64,000 bases of DNA from Actinomadura bangladeshensis. GTDB lineage: Bacteria; Actinomycetota; Actinomycetes; Streptosporangiales; Streptosporangiaceae. The translations under genes and the position numbers were made by a program. Where the stretch lies: the NCBI RefSeq assembly GCF_004348335.1, contig NZ_SMJW01000003.1, forward strand, positions 1 through 64,000. Direction: 5' to 3'. Within the stretch, counting starts at the first letter, position 1; the number at the start of each line of letters is the position of its first letter. Below are positions 46,427 to 55,969 of the stretch, one piece after another. The notes under the pieces were generated by a model that searched no databases, was not told where the DNA came from, and saw nothing but the letters and a program-made list of their open reading frames with translations.

Positions 46427-48010
46427 CTATCCGAGCAGCCGCCGCAGCCGTGCCAGGTAGGCGTCCAGGTCGGCCAGCATGGTCGCGGCCTCGTCCGGCC
46501 GGTACCGCTGGACGGCGTCCCGCATCCGCGCCTCCGCATCCCCGAGCCGGTCGCGGCGCCTGCCGGCCGCGTACAGCCGCATCAGCGAGGCGAGCGCGTC
46601 GAGGTGGCGCTCCACGGCGGGCTCGTCGGACGGATCGAACGCGGCGCCGGCGACATCCTCGAACGCCGCCACGGCACCGCTGATGTCGCCCAGTTCGTCC
46701 CGGCTCTGCGCCAGGTAGTAGCGAGCGATCTGCGCGTCGTGGTCGTCCGGCCCGAAGCGCTCGGTGTAGTACCGCTCGACCTCGGAGAACAGGGCGGCGG
46801 CCTCGGTGTGGCGGCCCGCGATGAACTTGGCACTGGCGAGCCGGAACGCCATCTCGTTGGCGAGTTCGGGGTCCCCCGCACGCATGCGCGCGTCCTCGAG
46901 GAGGTCGAGCGCCTCCACGACGAGGTCCTCGCCCAGCAGGGCCTCCACGCGGGCGCCGATCTCGTCGATCTCGTGCTCGGTGAGCGCGGCGGCGGGAGGC
47001 GGCGCCGCGGCGGCCGGGGCGGCCGGGGCGCGGGCGGCTGCCCGGCGGCGGACGCGGCCGCCCAGGGGGCGGACGAACGGCAGGCACGGGTCGAGGTCGG
47101 CGATGTCGGCCGGGAACCCCTCCGGTCCGGGACGGGACGCGAACGGCAGCAGCCGCTCATAGACCTCGGCGGCGTCCGGCCGACCCTCGGGTTCTTTGGC
47201 GAGCATCGCGACAAGGAGGTCCTCGATCTCCTCCGGGACGTCCGGCCGCGTCGCCCGGATCCGCGGCGGGTCGGAGTGGACGTGGTGCCACTGGTGCGAC
47301 CGTGCCCCGGACTCGGCATACGGCGGCCGTCCGGTCAGCACCTCGAACACCACGCAGGCGAGCGCGTACACGTCGGACGTGGGTCCGATCGTGTTGCCGA
47401 GCGCCTGCTCCGGCGACATGTAGGGCGGAGTGCCGACCGTCATGCCGACCTGGGTGAGGCGCGGGTTGTCGCCGGAGCCGAGCAGCGAGGCGACGCCGAA
47501 GTCCAGGACCTTCACGATCCCGCCGGGGGTCAGCATCAGGTTGGACGGCTTGACGTCCCGGTGGACGACGTCGTGCCGGTGCACCTCGTCCAGTACCGAG
47601 GCGATCTGCGCGCCGATCGCGGCGGCCCGCGCCACCGGAAACGGCTCACTCTCGTGGTCGGTCTCGTCGATGAGCGTCTGCAGTTCGCGGCCGTGCAGCA
47701 GTTGCATGGCGATGAACAGCCGCCCGTCGGAGACGCCCGCGTCGTACACGGCGGGGATGCCGAGATGCTCGATCGCGGCCGTCGTCCGGACTTCGCGCAG
47801 GAACCGCTCGCGGCGGATCTCCAGCGCCTCGGCGCGCGGCCACAGCTCGGACGGGCGCTCGTCGAGCATCATCTTCACGACGACGCGGCGCCCGCCGAGC
47901 CGCTCGTCGTAGCCCTCCCAGACCTCGCCCATGCCGCCGGCCCCGATGGGGGCGCGCAGCCGGTAGCGGCCGGCGACGACCCGCCCGCCCGCCTCGTCGG
48001 CGTCTCCCAT
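46427..48010 (-). CDS. Serine/threonine protein kinase with C-terminal helical repeat region
   Basis: 527 residues. Kinase domain at about 15-300: 'GAGGMGEVW' P-loop, Lys46, 'HRDVKPSN' (Asp152), DFG at 170-172, 'PYMSPEQAL'. An Ala-rich linker near residue 320 is followed by TPR-like helices ('VEALLGEDLVVEALDLLEDA', 'RYYLAQSRDELGDISGAV'). No transmembrane helix, so it is cytoplasmic. Signal and targets unknown. It lies just beyond hsdR on the same strand, so cotranscription is possible. Confidence 0.9.
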   Translation of the reverse strand: MGDADEAGGRVVAGRYRLRAPIGAGGMGEVWEGYDERLGGRRVVVKMMLDERPSELWPRAEALEIRRERFLREVRTTAAIEHLGIPAVYDAGVSDGRLFIAMQLLHGRELQTLIDETDHESEPFPVARAAAIGAQIASVLDEVHRHDVVHRDVKPSNLMLTPGGIVKVLDFGVASLLGSGDNPRLTQVGMTVGTPPYMSPEQALGNTIGPTSDVYALACVVFEVLTGRPPYAESGARSHQWHHVHSDPPRIRATRPDVPEEIEDLLVAMLAKEPEGRPDAAEVYERLLPFASRPGPEGFPADIADLDPCLPFVRPLGGRVRRRAAARAPAAPAAAAPPPAAALTEHEIDEIGARVEALLGEDLVVEALDLLEDARMRAGDPELANEMAFRLASAKFIAGRHTEAAALFSEVERYYTERFGPDDHDAQIARYYLAQSRDELGDISGAVAAFEDVAGAAFDPSDEPAVERHLDALASLMRLYAAGRRRDRLGDAEARMRDAVQRYRPDEAATMLADLDAYLARLRRLLG

Positions 48011-48020
48011 GGCACGCACG

Positions 48021-51000
48021 CTACTCGGGAGAAGTGCCGCGAGTCCGGCGAATCTCGGCGGCCCGTTCGGCCGTGGCGCGGCGCTGCGCCTCCCGCCGCA
48101 CCGGCCGCCGGATCATGTCGTAGGCCTGCCGCTTGGCGACCTGCTTGAAGAGCCGGTTGACCCGCTCGTCCTCGAAGTAGCGGACGAGCAGCGCGTCGTT
48201 GGACGTCGCCTGGTCGATCATGATGCGGTCGGCGTCCTTGTCGACCTCCCGCTCGAACACCTCCCGGGAGTTGTTCAGCGCGACCGCGGCGAGCTGCGGG
48301 TCCTCGGCGACCGCCACCGCGAACTGGCCCGCGATGATCTTGTCGGCGGTGGACAGCCCGGTGCCGTACTCGTCGTTGATCTGCTCGATCAGCTCGGCCA
48401 GTGTCAGCTCGTCGGGATCGGCGGACGGGCCGGGCGCGCCGCCCAGCAGCCCCGGCACCTCCCGTTCGCCCGCGGCCTCCAGCCGCAGTTCGGCCTCGTC
48501 CTTCTTCTCGATGCGCAGGTGGCTCGGCTCGACCTCGCCGACGTCCACCGCTGCCTCCTGACCGCGCGGCGGCAGCTTGTTCAGCAGGAACCGCCCGTAC
48601 TGGTACAGCAGTTCCAGGTCGTCGTCGTTGTAGCCGATCACCTGGGACAGCCAGCCGTAGGAGCGGACGAAGTCGCTCAGCGCACCCCGGAACGCCTCGG
48701 CCTTGTCGGGTTCCTCCGCAGTCAGGGCGGTGAACCGGTCGACGGCCGGTTCCAGCCACCGGTACAGCTTCCCGTGCGCCTTGATCAGCTCGCGCTCGTC
48801 GGCGGCCTTCGCCCGCTCGGCGCTGAGCGCCTCGAAGAAGCGCCGCATCTCCGACTCGACGAGCAGCCGGTAGGCGTGCACCTCCCGCTCCTTGGCGTAC
48901 AGGAGGTCGGGGTCGGTCGGCTCGCTGATCGTCGTCTCGTAGAACGGCTGGAACGCCGCCAGGATGTCCTCCGGCCTGTTGGCGAAGTCCATGACGAAGA
49001 GGTCTTCCTGCGTCTTGCCCGGGTGGGTGCGGTTCAGCCGCGACAGCGTCTGCACGGCGGCGACGTCCGCGAGCGGCTTCGCGACGTACATGGTGGTGAG
49101 GAGCGGCTGGTCGAAGCCGGTCTGGTACTTCTCGGCGGCGACGAGGATGCGGTACTCCTGCTTCGGGACCGTCCCCGCGCGCTTGTCGTCAACGCGCGTG
49201 TACCCGAACCGCGCCGGAAGCTCCCGCTCGGGGAACCCGTTCAGCTTGGCCTCGGTGTACTCGGGGCCGTCCTCCTCCAGCCGCAGCGCACCGGAGAACG
49301 CCACGAGCGTCCCGCAGTCGGTGAAGCCGCGCTCGTCCACGTACGTCCGGATCGCCTGGTAGAGCTTCAGCGCGTCGGCGCGCAGCGGCGTCACCACCAT
49401 GGCCTTCGCCCGCCCGCCGATCCGGGGCGCGGTGTGCGACCGGAAGTGGTCGACGATGATCTTCGCGCGGAGCGCCGTGGACGCCTCCGACCAGATCGCC
49501 TGCCGGACGAACTGCGCCTTCGCCTTGCGCGGGTCGACCATCCGCTCGGCCTCGTCGGCGGCGGCCTCCGACAGCTTGAAGTACGTCGCGTAGGTGACGT
49601 AGTTCTTCAGCACGTCGAGGATGAACCCCTCGTCGATCGCCTGCCGCATCGAGTACACGTGGACGGGCTTGTTCTTGTTCTCGGCGGCGTCGTACCGGCC
49701 GAACAGGTCGAGCGTCTTCTTCTTCGGCGTGGCGGTGAACGCGAACACCGACAGGTTGGGCTGCCGGCCGCGCGCCAGCGCCGCCGAGGTGAGCGGGTCG
49801 CCGGATTCGTCCACGGTCTTGGAGCCGAGCGCCTTCTTCAGCGCCGCGTTGTCCTCGCCGCCCTGCGACGAGTGCGCCTCGTCGATGACGATCGCGTACT
49901 TGCGCTTCGCCAGGTCGCGCACCTTGTCCAGGACGTACGGGAACTTCTGCTGCGTGGTGATCACGATCCGGGCGCGGGCGCCGGTGAGCGCCTCGGCGAG
50001 CTGCCGCGAGTCGGTCTCGATCCGCTCCACCACGCCCTGGACCTGCTCGAACTGGTAGATGGTGTCCTGGAGCTGCTTGTCCAGGACGAGCCGGTCGGTC
50101 AGCACGATGACCTTGTCGAACACCGGCTCGTTCGCGGCGTCGTGCAGCGTGGACAACCGGTGCGCGAGCCACGCGATCGTGTTGGACTTCCCCGACCCGG
50201 CCGAGTGCTCGATCAGGTAGTTCTCCCCCGCGCCCTTCTGCCGGGCGTCCGCGATCAGCGACTTCACCGCATGCCACTGGTGGTAGCGGGGGAAGATCAG
50301 CGGCTGCGTGTGCGCCGCGAACGGCTTGTAGGACGGCGCCTTGCCCGCCTTCGCGTCCGCGTCCTCCACGTGCAGGTACTGCTGGAGCAGTTCCAGGAAG
50401 TTGTCGCGCTGGAGCACCTGCTCCCACAGGTAGGAGGTCCGGTACCCGGTCTCGCCGGCGGGCGGGTTGCCCGCCGACCCGGAGTGCCCGGGCCCGTCCG
50501 ATCCCTGGTTGAACGGCAGGAACCGCGTCTTGCCCCCGTTGAGGCGCGTGGTGAGGAAGACGAGATCGGTGTCGACGGCGAAATGGACGAGCGTCCGCCG
50601 CGCGAAGAACAGGGCCTTGGGGTCGCGCTCCCGGTACTGGCGGCGCGCATCGGCGACGGTCTGCCCGGTCGCCGCGTTCTTCAACTCGGCGGACGCCACC
50701 GGGATCCCGTTGACGAAGAACGCCAGGTCGACCGACTTGCCCGGCTCGTCCGCCGAGTAGTGGAGCTGGCGTGTCACGGTCAGCCGGTTGGCGTTGTAGT
50801 CGTCCAGGGCTCCCACGGCCAGCGTGTGGGCGGGCCGGAAGTAGGCGAGCCGGAACCGGATGCCCTTGTCCTTCACACCGACGCGCAGCACGTCCAGCGC
50901 ACCTCGCGCGTCGATCTCCTTGCCGACCAGCCGTGCGAACGGCCGCGCCGGGTCGTCCCCGTATGCGCCGCGCAGCCGCTCCCACTCCTCCGGCTGCGTC

Positions 51001-51140
51001 CGCCCGAGGAACACGGCCAGCTCCGCCGTGTCGAGTCCCAGCTCCCGGTCGTAGTTCCCGGGCTCGCCCGGCGCCCATCCGTGCGCGATCAACGCACTCT
51101 CGACGGCGTCCTCGAACGTCCTCTCTCCGTACACCTTCAC
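48021..51140 (-). CDS. hsdR: Type I restriction enzyme, R subunit
   Basis: 1039 residues. N-terminal PD-(D/E)xK nuclease: 'DLAFFVNGIPVASAELK' (about residues 137-155). The SF2 motor follows with Walker A 'SAGSGKSNT' (about 310) and 'VIDEAHSSQGG' (about 415), then later helicase motifs and a C-terminal helical domain. It cleaves DNA lacking the modification set by HsdMS. Length and motifs are intact. The cognate-looking hsdM and hsdS lie 6.6 kb away. The GTG start follows GGGAG. Confidence 0.93.
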   Translation of the reverse strand: MKVYGERTFEDAVESALIAHGWAPGEPGNYDRELGLDTAELAVFLGRTQPEEWERLRGAYGDDPARPFARLVGKEIDARGALDVLRVGVKDKGIRFRLAYFRPAHTLAVGALDDYNANRLTVTRQLHYSADEPGKSVDLAFFVNGIPVASAELKNAATGQTVADARRQYRERDPKALFFARRTLVHFAVDTDLVFLTTRLNGGKTRFLPFNQGSDGPGHSGSAGNPPAGETGYRTSYLWEQVLQRDNFLELLQQYLHVEDADAKAGKAPSYKPFAAHTQPLIFPRYHQWHAVKSLIADARQKGAGENYLIEHSAGSGKSNTIAWLAHRLSTLHDAANEPVFDKVIVLTDRLVLDKQLQDTIYQFEQVQGVVERIETDSRQLAEALTGARARIVITTQQKFPYVLDKVRDLAKRKYAIVIDEAHSSQGGEDNAALKKALGSKTVDESGDPLTSAALARGRQPNLSVFAFTATPKKKTLDLFGRYDAAENKNKPVHVYSMRQAIDEGFILDVLKNYVTYATYFKLSEAAADEAERMVDPRKAKAQFVRQAIWSEASTALRAKIIVDHFRSHTAPRIGGRAKAMVVTPLRADALKLYQAIRTYVDERGFTDCGTLVAFSGALRLEEDGPEYTEAKLNGFPERELPARFGYTRVDDKRAGTVPKQEYRILVAAEKYQTGFDQPLLTTMYVAKPLADVAAVQTLSRLNRTHPGKTQEDLFVMDFANRPEDILAAFQPFYETTISEPTDPDLLYAKEREVHAYRLLVESEMRRFFEALSAERAKAADERELIKAHGKLYRWLEPAVDRFTALTAEEPDKAEAFRGALSDFVRSYGWLSQVIGYNDDDLELLYQYGRFLLNKLPPRGQEAAVDVGEVEPSHLRIEKKDEAELRLEAAGEREVPGLLGGAPGPSADPDELTLAELIEQINDEYGTGLSTADKIIAGQFAVAVAEDPQLAAVALNNSREVFEREVDKDADRIMIDQATSNDALLVRYFEDERVNRLFKQVAKRQAYDMIRRPVRREAQRRATAERAAEIRRTRGTSPE

Positions 51141-51549
51141 GCCCGCGACTCCCGTTCAGCGACCCTGTACCACCCGATACGGAGCATCCTACGCCGAGCG
51201 TGAGCGGTTCACCATGCGTTTCGCCATGTTGACACAGCTAACGCCCTCCGTCCGGACACCGGACGCTGGACGCGCCAGAAGATCCAGCCGTCCTTCCACC
51301 CGGAGTTACCGCGCCGCAAGAATCGAATTCACCGCGCGGATGCTTTGGACGCAGCGCCGGGCGCGCGGGCAAAGATCATTAATTCGGAGCCGAGGATCGC
51401 GTTAGGTTGAACGCTCCCCCATCCCGCCATCCGAGAAGCTGCCCTGCCGCCGGAAAGCAGCCGCTTCGACACTGACGCAAACAAAGCGGCCACGTCTACC
51501 GAGTGAGGTGACAGCACACCGACACAAGGCCAAGGACCCGGGGGATCCT
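51141..51549. other. 409-base spacer between hsdR and the GNAT gene
   Basis: Divergent promoters are expected here. On the minus strand TAGGAT (51186-51191) with TGGTGA 17 bases upstream is a weak hsdR promoter candidate. No convincing reading frame, repeat or RNA was seen; base composition is slightly lower in GC than the flanks. Confidence 0.4.
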
Positions 51550-52347
51550 ATGACGGAACCGGAGCCCACCACCGGAGAACTCCTCGAATTTCACTTCGAG
51601 TGCCTCCAGGGAATGTACTTCTTGGAGCACCGGCGCACCGCCGCCGGAGCCCTCTTGTTCAGCTCGGACATCACGGACCCCTATTACAATTTCTACGCTC
51701 CGAATATCGTGACGGACGGCCTGGAGGTTCCGCCGGAGCATCTCGCCGAGTTCACCGATCGCGGTCGCGCACCGGCCGTCTACGCCGCGCCGGAGGTCGG
51801 CGGCACGGTACAGGTGCCCGAGGGGGCCGAGGTATGGGCACGGGACGCCTGGCTGATCGGTGACGCGGTCCGGCTTGCGGAGCGCACCGCCGGCCCCGGG
51901 AAGTCGGAGCTCTCCCTCGTCGGCATCGACCGCAGGGACGAGTACGTGGCGACATTCGCAACCGCCTACTCGGGCGACGCACCCGACGACCCCTACGGTG
52001 AGCTGGACCCGGCGTACGGGCAGAGTCTCCATCGTTCGTTCGAGGTCTCCTCGGGCGCCTATGAGAAGCACTATCTCTTGGCTTCTCAGGGAGGAGTTCC
52101 GCTCGGTGTCGCCTGCATGTTCGTCAAGGGCGGACTGGCCGGCGTCTACGGGGTCGGCACCGTCCCCGGGCACCGCCGAGCCGGGATCGGCACGGCCATG
52201 ATGGCCTTCCTCGCCGAACTGGCCGTCGAGCGCGGGGCGCGCACCATGCTTCTGCAGACGGAGGCCGGCTCGCCCGTTCAACGCTGGTACGAACAGCAGG
52301 GGTACCGGCACGTCTTCACCGCGCCCTACCTGGTGGCGACCGGCTGA
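51550..52347 (+). CDS. GNAT-family N-acetyltransferase
   Basis: 265 residues. The C-terminal half holds the GNAT acetyl-CoA motif 'VYGVGTVPGHRRAGIGTAMM' and 'ARTMLLQTEAGSPVQRWYEQ'. The N-terminal 100 residues form a second, divergent GNAT-like half. Substrate unknown. ATG 51550 follows GGGGGAT; a GTG at 51508 is an alternative. Confidence 0.8.
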   Translation: MTEPEPTTGELLEFHFECLQGMYFLEHRRTAAGALLFSSDITDPYYNFYAPNIVTDGLEVPPEHLAEFTDRGRAPAVYAAPEVGGTVQVPEGAEVWARDAWLIGDAVRLAERTAGPGKSELSLVGIDRRDEYVATFATAYSGDAPDDPYGELDPAYGQSLHRSFEVSSGAYEKHYLLASQGGVPLGVACMFVKGGLAGVYGVGTVPGHRRAGIGTAMMAFLAELAVERGARTMLLQTEAGSPVQRWYEQQGYRHVFTAPYLVATG

Positions 52348-52400
52348 GTTTCAGTCTCGCCGGGCCTGCGCGGGCCTATCGGCAGAAAGGCCATGTGAGC

Positions 52401-53601
52401 ATGCGGAGCCTGCACCTTCGAGCACTGCATGTCGTAGACGTGGAGGCTTGCGATGTGCTCAAGGACACGAGCATCACGATCACCGACGGGACCGTCTCCG
52501 CTGTGGGCGGGGAGGAGCCGCCCGGTGCCGAGGCGATCGACCTCACCGGCTGCTGGGCGACCCCCTCACTGGTGGACATGCACACGCACCTCACGTTCGA
52601 CCCGCGCGCACATCGCCGTTCCCGTCCCGCGCAAGAGTCGACGAACGGCGTGCAGAACGCGTCCGATGACGATGAACTCATCGGTTTCGCGAGGGCGATG
52701 CAGAACCTCAGCGAAGCGCTCAGGAGCGGCATCTGCCTGGTGCGTGACGCCGGAGGACGAGAAGCGCCGCAAGCGCACCGTCGACCAGGACGCAGACGGT
52801 ATTGCCGCCGAAGTCCTGTACCCAACGGTCGGCTTGTTCCTCTTGGAGCATGTCAACCGCGGGTACGCACAGACTGTCCTGAGCGTCTACAACCGCTGGC
52901 TGGCAGACGCGATCTCGGGGAAACAAGACCGCTACATCGGCTGTGGCGCCTCAAGTGCGCCGTCAAGTGAGAGCGCAGTCTCGACCATCATCGCGTGCAG
53001 GGAGATGGGCCTGTCCGGTGTGGTGCTCCCACTGCATCCGGGAGAGGGCGTGTACTCCGCCGCCACTTATGATCGCCTGTGGTCGGCCGCCGTGGACTCG
53101 GGGACTCCGCTGACATTCCACGCGCTTCCGTCGAGCAATCCCGCAGCCACCGGCGCGGCGCACGGCATCGGCCTCAGCGCTCCGTGGGACGCGCAAAACC
53201 TGCTTACCGACCTCGTCTTCGGCAGAGTGCTGGAGCGGCATCCGGATCTGCGCGTGGTCTTCGCGGAGTTCGACGCGGGATGGGTGCCCTACCTGCTCCA
53301 GCGCCTGGACCACTACTTCTTGCGCCACCGCCGGTGGCTCGCGATGGACACCGGCGTGCGGCGGCTTCCGTCCGAGTACGTCGCGGAATCGGTGTACTTC
53401 ACCCTCCAGGACGACGATCTCGCCGTGACGCACGCCGCCGCCGGATTGAACCTGCTCTGGGGCAGCGATTTCCCGCACGCCGAATCGACATGGCCGCACT
53501 CACACGGGGTCGTCGAACGGCTCGGCCGGAACCTCTCCGAGGACGACGCTCGTTCGATCTTCGGCGGCTCCGTACTCGACCTGTACGGAGTGCGAGCGTG
53601 A
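52401..53601 (+). pseudogene. Chimeric, frame-broken amidohydrolase
   Basis: The first part (to about 52750) reads as an amidohydrolase of the imidazolonepropionase-like type: 'LTGCWATPSLVDMHTHLTFD' metal site and 'ICLVRDAGG'. Then the reading changes frame, and from 'DEKRRKRTVDQDADGIAAEV' on it reads as the C-terminal two thirds of a different, amidohydrolase_2-type enzyme ('LYPTVGLFL', 'LLWGSDFPHAESTWPHS') ending at 53601. The joint looks like a deletion that fused two unrelated hydrolase genes out of frame. No product of the full length is expected. Confidence 0.75.
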
Positions 53602-53641
53602 ACCCACCCTCGGCATCCACGTCAACTCGGTAGGCACTCTC

Positions 53642-53673
53642 GGGCCTCACGCCCGGTCGCGGGCGTGAGGCCC
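53642..53673. terminator. Strong hairpin between convergent genes
   Basis: GGGCCTCACGCCCG is perfectly inverted as CGGGCGTGAGGCCC with a four-base loop, 40 bases past the amidohydrolase remnant. Confidence 0.75.
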
Positions 53674-53696
53674 TCACGGCTGTCGCAGGGTGTCGT

Positions 53697-53928
53697 CTAC
53701 CCGTCGCGCCGGCCCGCGCGGATGTCCCGCACCAGCGCCCCGAAGGCGGCCCGGTCGAAGGTCAGCATCGGCCCGTCCGGGTCCTTGGAATCCCGAACCG
53801 CCACGACGGAGACCCCGTCCCCACCGCCTCCGACGGAGCTGTCGCGCTCAGAGCACTGGGCGAACTCTCGCGCCAGTGGACGGACGACGGGGTAGGACGT
53901 ACGTGCTGATGCGACCTCCCCGTGCTCG
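53697..53928 (-). pseudogene. Frameshifted DUF397 copy
   Basis: The C-terminal half 'VAVRDSKDPDGPMLTFDRAA' is a clear DUF397 end ending at 53697. The expected N-terminal 'W+KSS+S' motif is found only in another frame ('VHWRESS' near 53878-53858), and no start codon fits the whole. It lies directly downstream of an intact DUF397 gene, so it is probably a decayed tandem duplicate. Confidence 0.6.
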
Positions 53929-54135
53929 CTAGCGGTCGTACCGCCCGGCGCGGACGTCGTCCGCGAACGTGCTGAACGCCGCACGCCCGAACGCCAACTT
54001 CGGCCCGTCCGGGTCCTTCGAGTCCCGAACGGCAACTCCGCTCATGACCTCGGCCACCTCTACGCAGTCTCCTCCCGAGGAGTCACTGCGCGAGCTCTTA
54101 CGCCAGAGTGCGGATGACAGATGCAATGTGCTCAC
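53929..54135 (-). CDS. DUF397 small protein
   Basis: 68 residues: 'LWRKSSRSDSSGGDCVEVAE' then 'VAVRDSKDPDGPKLAFGRAA', the complete DUF397 pattern. The GTG start overlaps the stop of the XRE gene (GTGA). DUF397 proteins partner XRE-DUF5753 regulators in streptomycete-type development and may act as antitoxin-like or signalling partners (family knowledge). Confidence 0.9.
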   Translation of the reverse strand: MSTLHLSSALWRKSSRSDSSGGDCVEVAEVMSGVAVRDSKDPDGPKLAFGRAAFSTFADDVRAGRYDR

Positions 54136-54944
54136 GTGCTCTCCATGATCGTGCGGATCAGGTCTTCAGAGTCCTCCGCCGACAGTGCGGCAGACCTGAT
54201 CTTATTGAAGAGCACGGTGAGTCTGCGCACCCTTACCTGGTCCGTGATCATTTGCCCGTTCCCGCCAGCCCCGTCCACGTAAACCACGTCAGCGCCCTCG
54301 TTGAACGAGAGCAACTGGAACCCACCACCTTGAAATACACGGGCCTTGGCGGGGATGACCTGGATCGAGAAGTTCGGCTCCGCAAACATATCGAGGAGTC
54401 GCTTGCACTGCCCTTCTCGTATGTCTCGATGAAGATCCCTGAGGACGGCCTCACGGATAAGCAGGAACAACAGGGGAGGATCCGCCTTCGCGAGGAGCGC
54501 CTGGCGCTCCATACGGACTGCGAGAAGTTGCTCCACCTTGTCCGCTCGCTGTTCGGCTTCAAAAACCATGCGAGCATGCTCCTCGGTCTGGAGCAATCCG
54601 GGGACGAGCAGTGGCGCGAAGATGCTGAACTGCGAAGCCTCGGGCTCCGCCTCGGCCAGCGGTCGAAAGCCGCTCGGTATCAACCCACGCTTCCGGGCCT
54701 CCATGTGCTTCTCCCACATGCGACGGAAGACGCCACCCAACTGGTAGTACGTGTCGAGGTCGTCGGCAAGGCCCTCGGACGGGGGCTTCTCGAAGGTCTC
54801 GACCTTGGCGATCCACTGGGGAGTGCAGCCCAGTGCCGCCCCAAGCTTGTTCCGTGAGAGACCGGACGCTTCGCGCCGGGCGCGCAACTCATGGACGAAC
54901 ATCTCCTGGTAGGCGGAAGGGTTGCTGTCGCGCGTGGGTGCCAT
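54132..54944 (-). CDS. XRE-family regulator with DUF5753 domain
   Basis: 270 residues. N-terminal helix-turn-helix 'LSRNKLGAALGCTPQWIAKV' and C-terminal DUF5753 ('LLVPGLLQTEEHARMVFEAE', 'FSIQVIPAKARVFQGGGFQL'). GGGAGA precedes the ATG. It is translationally coupled to the DUF397 gene. Likely a transcriptional regulator whose activity is set by the DUF397 partner. Confidence 0.9.
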   Translation of the reverse strand: MAPTRDSNPSAYQEMFVHELRARREASGLSRNKLGAALGCTPQWIAKVETFEKPPSEGLADDLDTYYQLGGVFRRMWEKHMEARKRGLIPSGFRPLAEAEPEASQFSIFAPLLVPGLLQTEEHARMVFEAEQRADKVEQLLAVRMERQALLAKADPPLLFLLIREAVLRDLHRDIREGQCKRLLDMFAEPNFSIQVIPAKARVFQGGGFQLLSFNEGADVVYVDGAGGNGQMITDQVRVRRLTVLFNKIRSAALSAEDSEDLIRTIMEST

Positions 54945-55097
54945 CGGGTGTCTCCCGGGTGTCGGCCCGTCTGCTCGGGGGTGTCGCCTCACTGGCTCGG
55001 GTGCTCGCTGGGGGGTGAGCGGTTCGTAGCTCACAGTAACTCTTCCCTGCTTGGCTTTCTTTTGAAACGCCGAACCACATTGCAGGGAACCCGACCC

Positions 55098-55313
55098 GTG
55101 AATGATCAACAGCGCGAACGACTCCAGGAGAAATATCCCGCGTGGCACATCCGCCGGCCTCCGACGATGGAGTGCCTCGTGGCCACCCGCCTAGGCCGTC
55201 CCCTTACACAGCGGGAGATCTACTACGGCCTATGCGCAACCCTCGTTGAGGACACATATCAGCTGCTCAGCGATGCCCTAGCCGCCCAGCGGAAGATCGA
55301 GGACACCTTGTGA
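55098..55313 (+). CDS. Small hypothetical protein near the XRE gene
   Basis: 71 residues: 'VNDQQRERLQEKYPAWHIRR' then 'VATRLGRPLTQREIYYGLCA'. Such small proteins recur beside XRE-DUF397 pairs in actinomycetes, but the function is unknown. AGGGAAC lies about 10 bases before the GTG. Coupled to the next gene (GTGA). Confidence 0.6.
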   Translation: MNDQQRERLQEKYPAWHIRRPPTMECLVATRLGRPLTQREIYYGLCATLVEDTYQLLSDALAAQRKIEDTL

Positions 55314-55507
55314 TCTCCGCCCTGGCGATCGCAGGCGCCTCGCTCCTCGCGGTCTTGGCTGTCTGGATGCTGATCCTCTTCATCAGCACGGCGATCGCCG
55401 ACCACGGCTACGTAGGCAAACACCGCTATGCCGACAAACCTTCACCACCTCGGCATCGCACGCCACCACGCACCTACCCCGCTCGACCCGCACAAGTCCG
55501 CCGATAA
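55310..55507 (+). CDS. Small single-pass membrane protein
   Basis: 65 residues with one hydrophobic helix ('ALAIAGASLLAVLAVWMLIL') and a Pro/Arg-rich cytoplasmic tail. The GTG overlaps the stop of the preceding gene. No family recognised. Confidence 0.5.
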   Translation: MISALAIAGASLLAVLAVWMLILFISTAIADHGYVGKHRYADKPSPPRHRTPPRTYPARPAQVRR

Positions 55508-55573
55508 AGCTCGGAAGCCGCAAATGAACAAAGCGGGCAGATGGGAGTCAACTCACCGACTCCCCAGAACCAC

Positions 55574-55635
55574 GTTCACCTGCGGCGTGTTGTTCTTATC
55601 AGCAGACGCATAAGAACAACACGCCGCAGGTGAAC
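55574..55635. repeat. Perfect 26-bp inverted repeat
   Basis: GTTCACCTGCGGCGTGTTGT plus TCTTAT (55574-55599) is exactly inverted at 55610-55635 around the ten-base loop cagcagacgc. It may be a strong bidirectional terminator, or the terminal structure of a mobile element. The core ggcgtgttg recurs in the next hairpin. Confidence 0.85.
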
Positions 55636-55677
55636 GGAACCGGCGGGCTGCGGACGGTCCGGCGGCTCCCCTCGACC

Positions 55678-55725
55678 GGCGGCGTGTTGCCCTATGGCTG
55701 GGGCGCGAAGGGGCAACACGCCGCC
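55678..55725. repeat. Perfect 15-bp inverted repeat sharing the core of the previous one
   Basis: GGCGGCGTGTTGCCC (55678-55692) is exactly inverted as GGGCAACACGCCGCC (55711-55725) with an 18-base loop. It begins 42 bases after the first hairpin and shares the motif GCGGCGTGTTG. Confidence 0.85.
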
Positions 55726-55969
55726 CCCAGGTAGCTGCCGACCGTGCAGCGCCGTTGATCTCCCGGAGCGGTTGCCGTCCCGGTGCCTGCGCTCCCCCAA
55801 CCCCGCGCAGGCCACCGACCGTCCCCCAGACCGGCAACCGCTCCAGGGCACTCGGCTCTGGACGATCGGCCTATTGAAGGCACAGGCCGTACGGTCGCCG
55901 CACCCACCGCATGACGACCGCCCGCCGCCGCTGCTCCCGCGGTTTCGGAACTCTCACGAGGGACGTCCG

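Larger units (their letters stand above)
55508..55969. other. 462-base intergenic region with two long hairpins
   Basis: Apart from the two hairpins listed separately (55574-55635 and 55678-55725), no reading frame with normal codon bias was found. It lies between convergent transcription units. Confidence 0.6.

Noticed and set aside
46427..48010. Ser/Thr kinase as part of the SDP-like system or of the restriction system
   Set aside because: Opposite strand to the toxin operon and no shared motif; adjacency to hsdR alone is not enough.
55574..55725. CRISPR-like repeats
   Set aside because: Only two inverted repeats are present, of different length and without spaced direct copies; no cas genes in the window.
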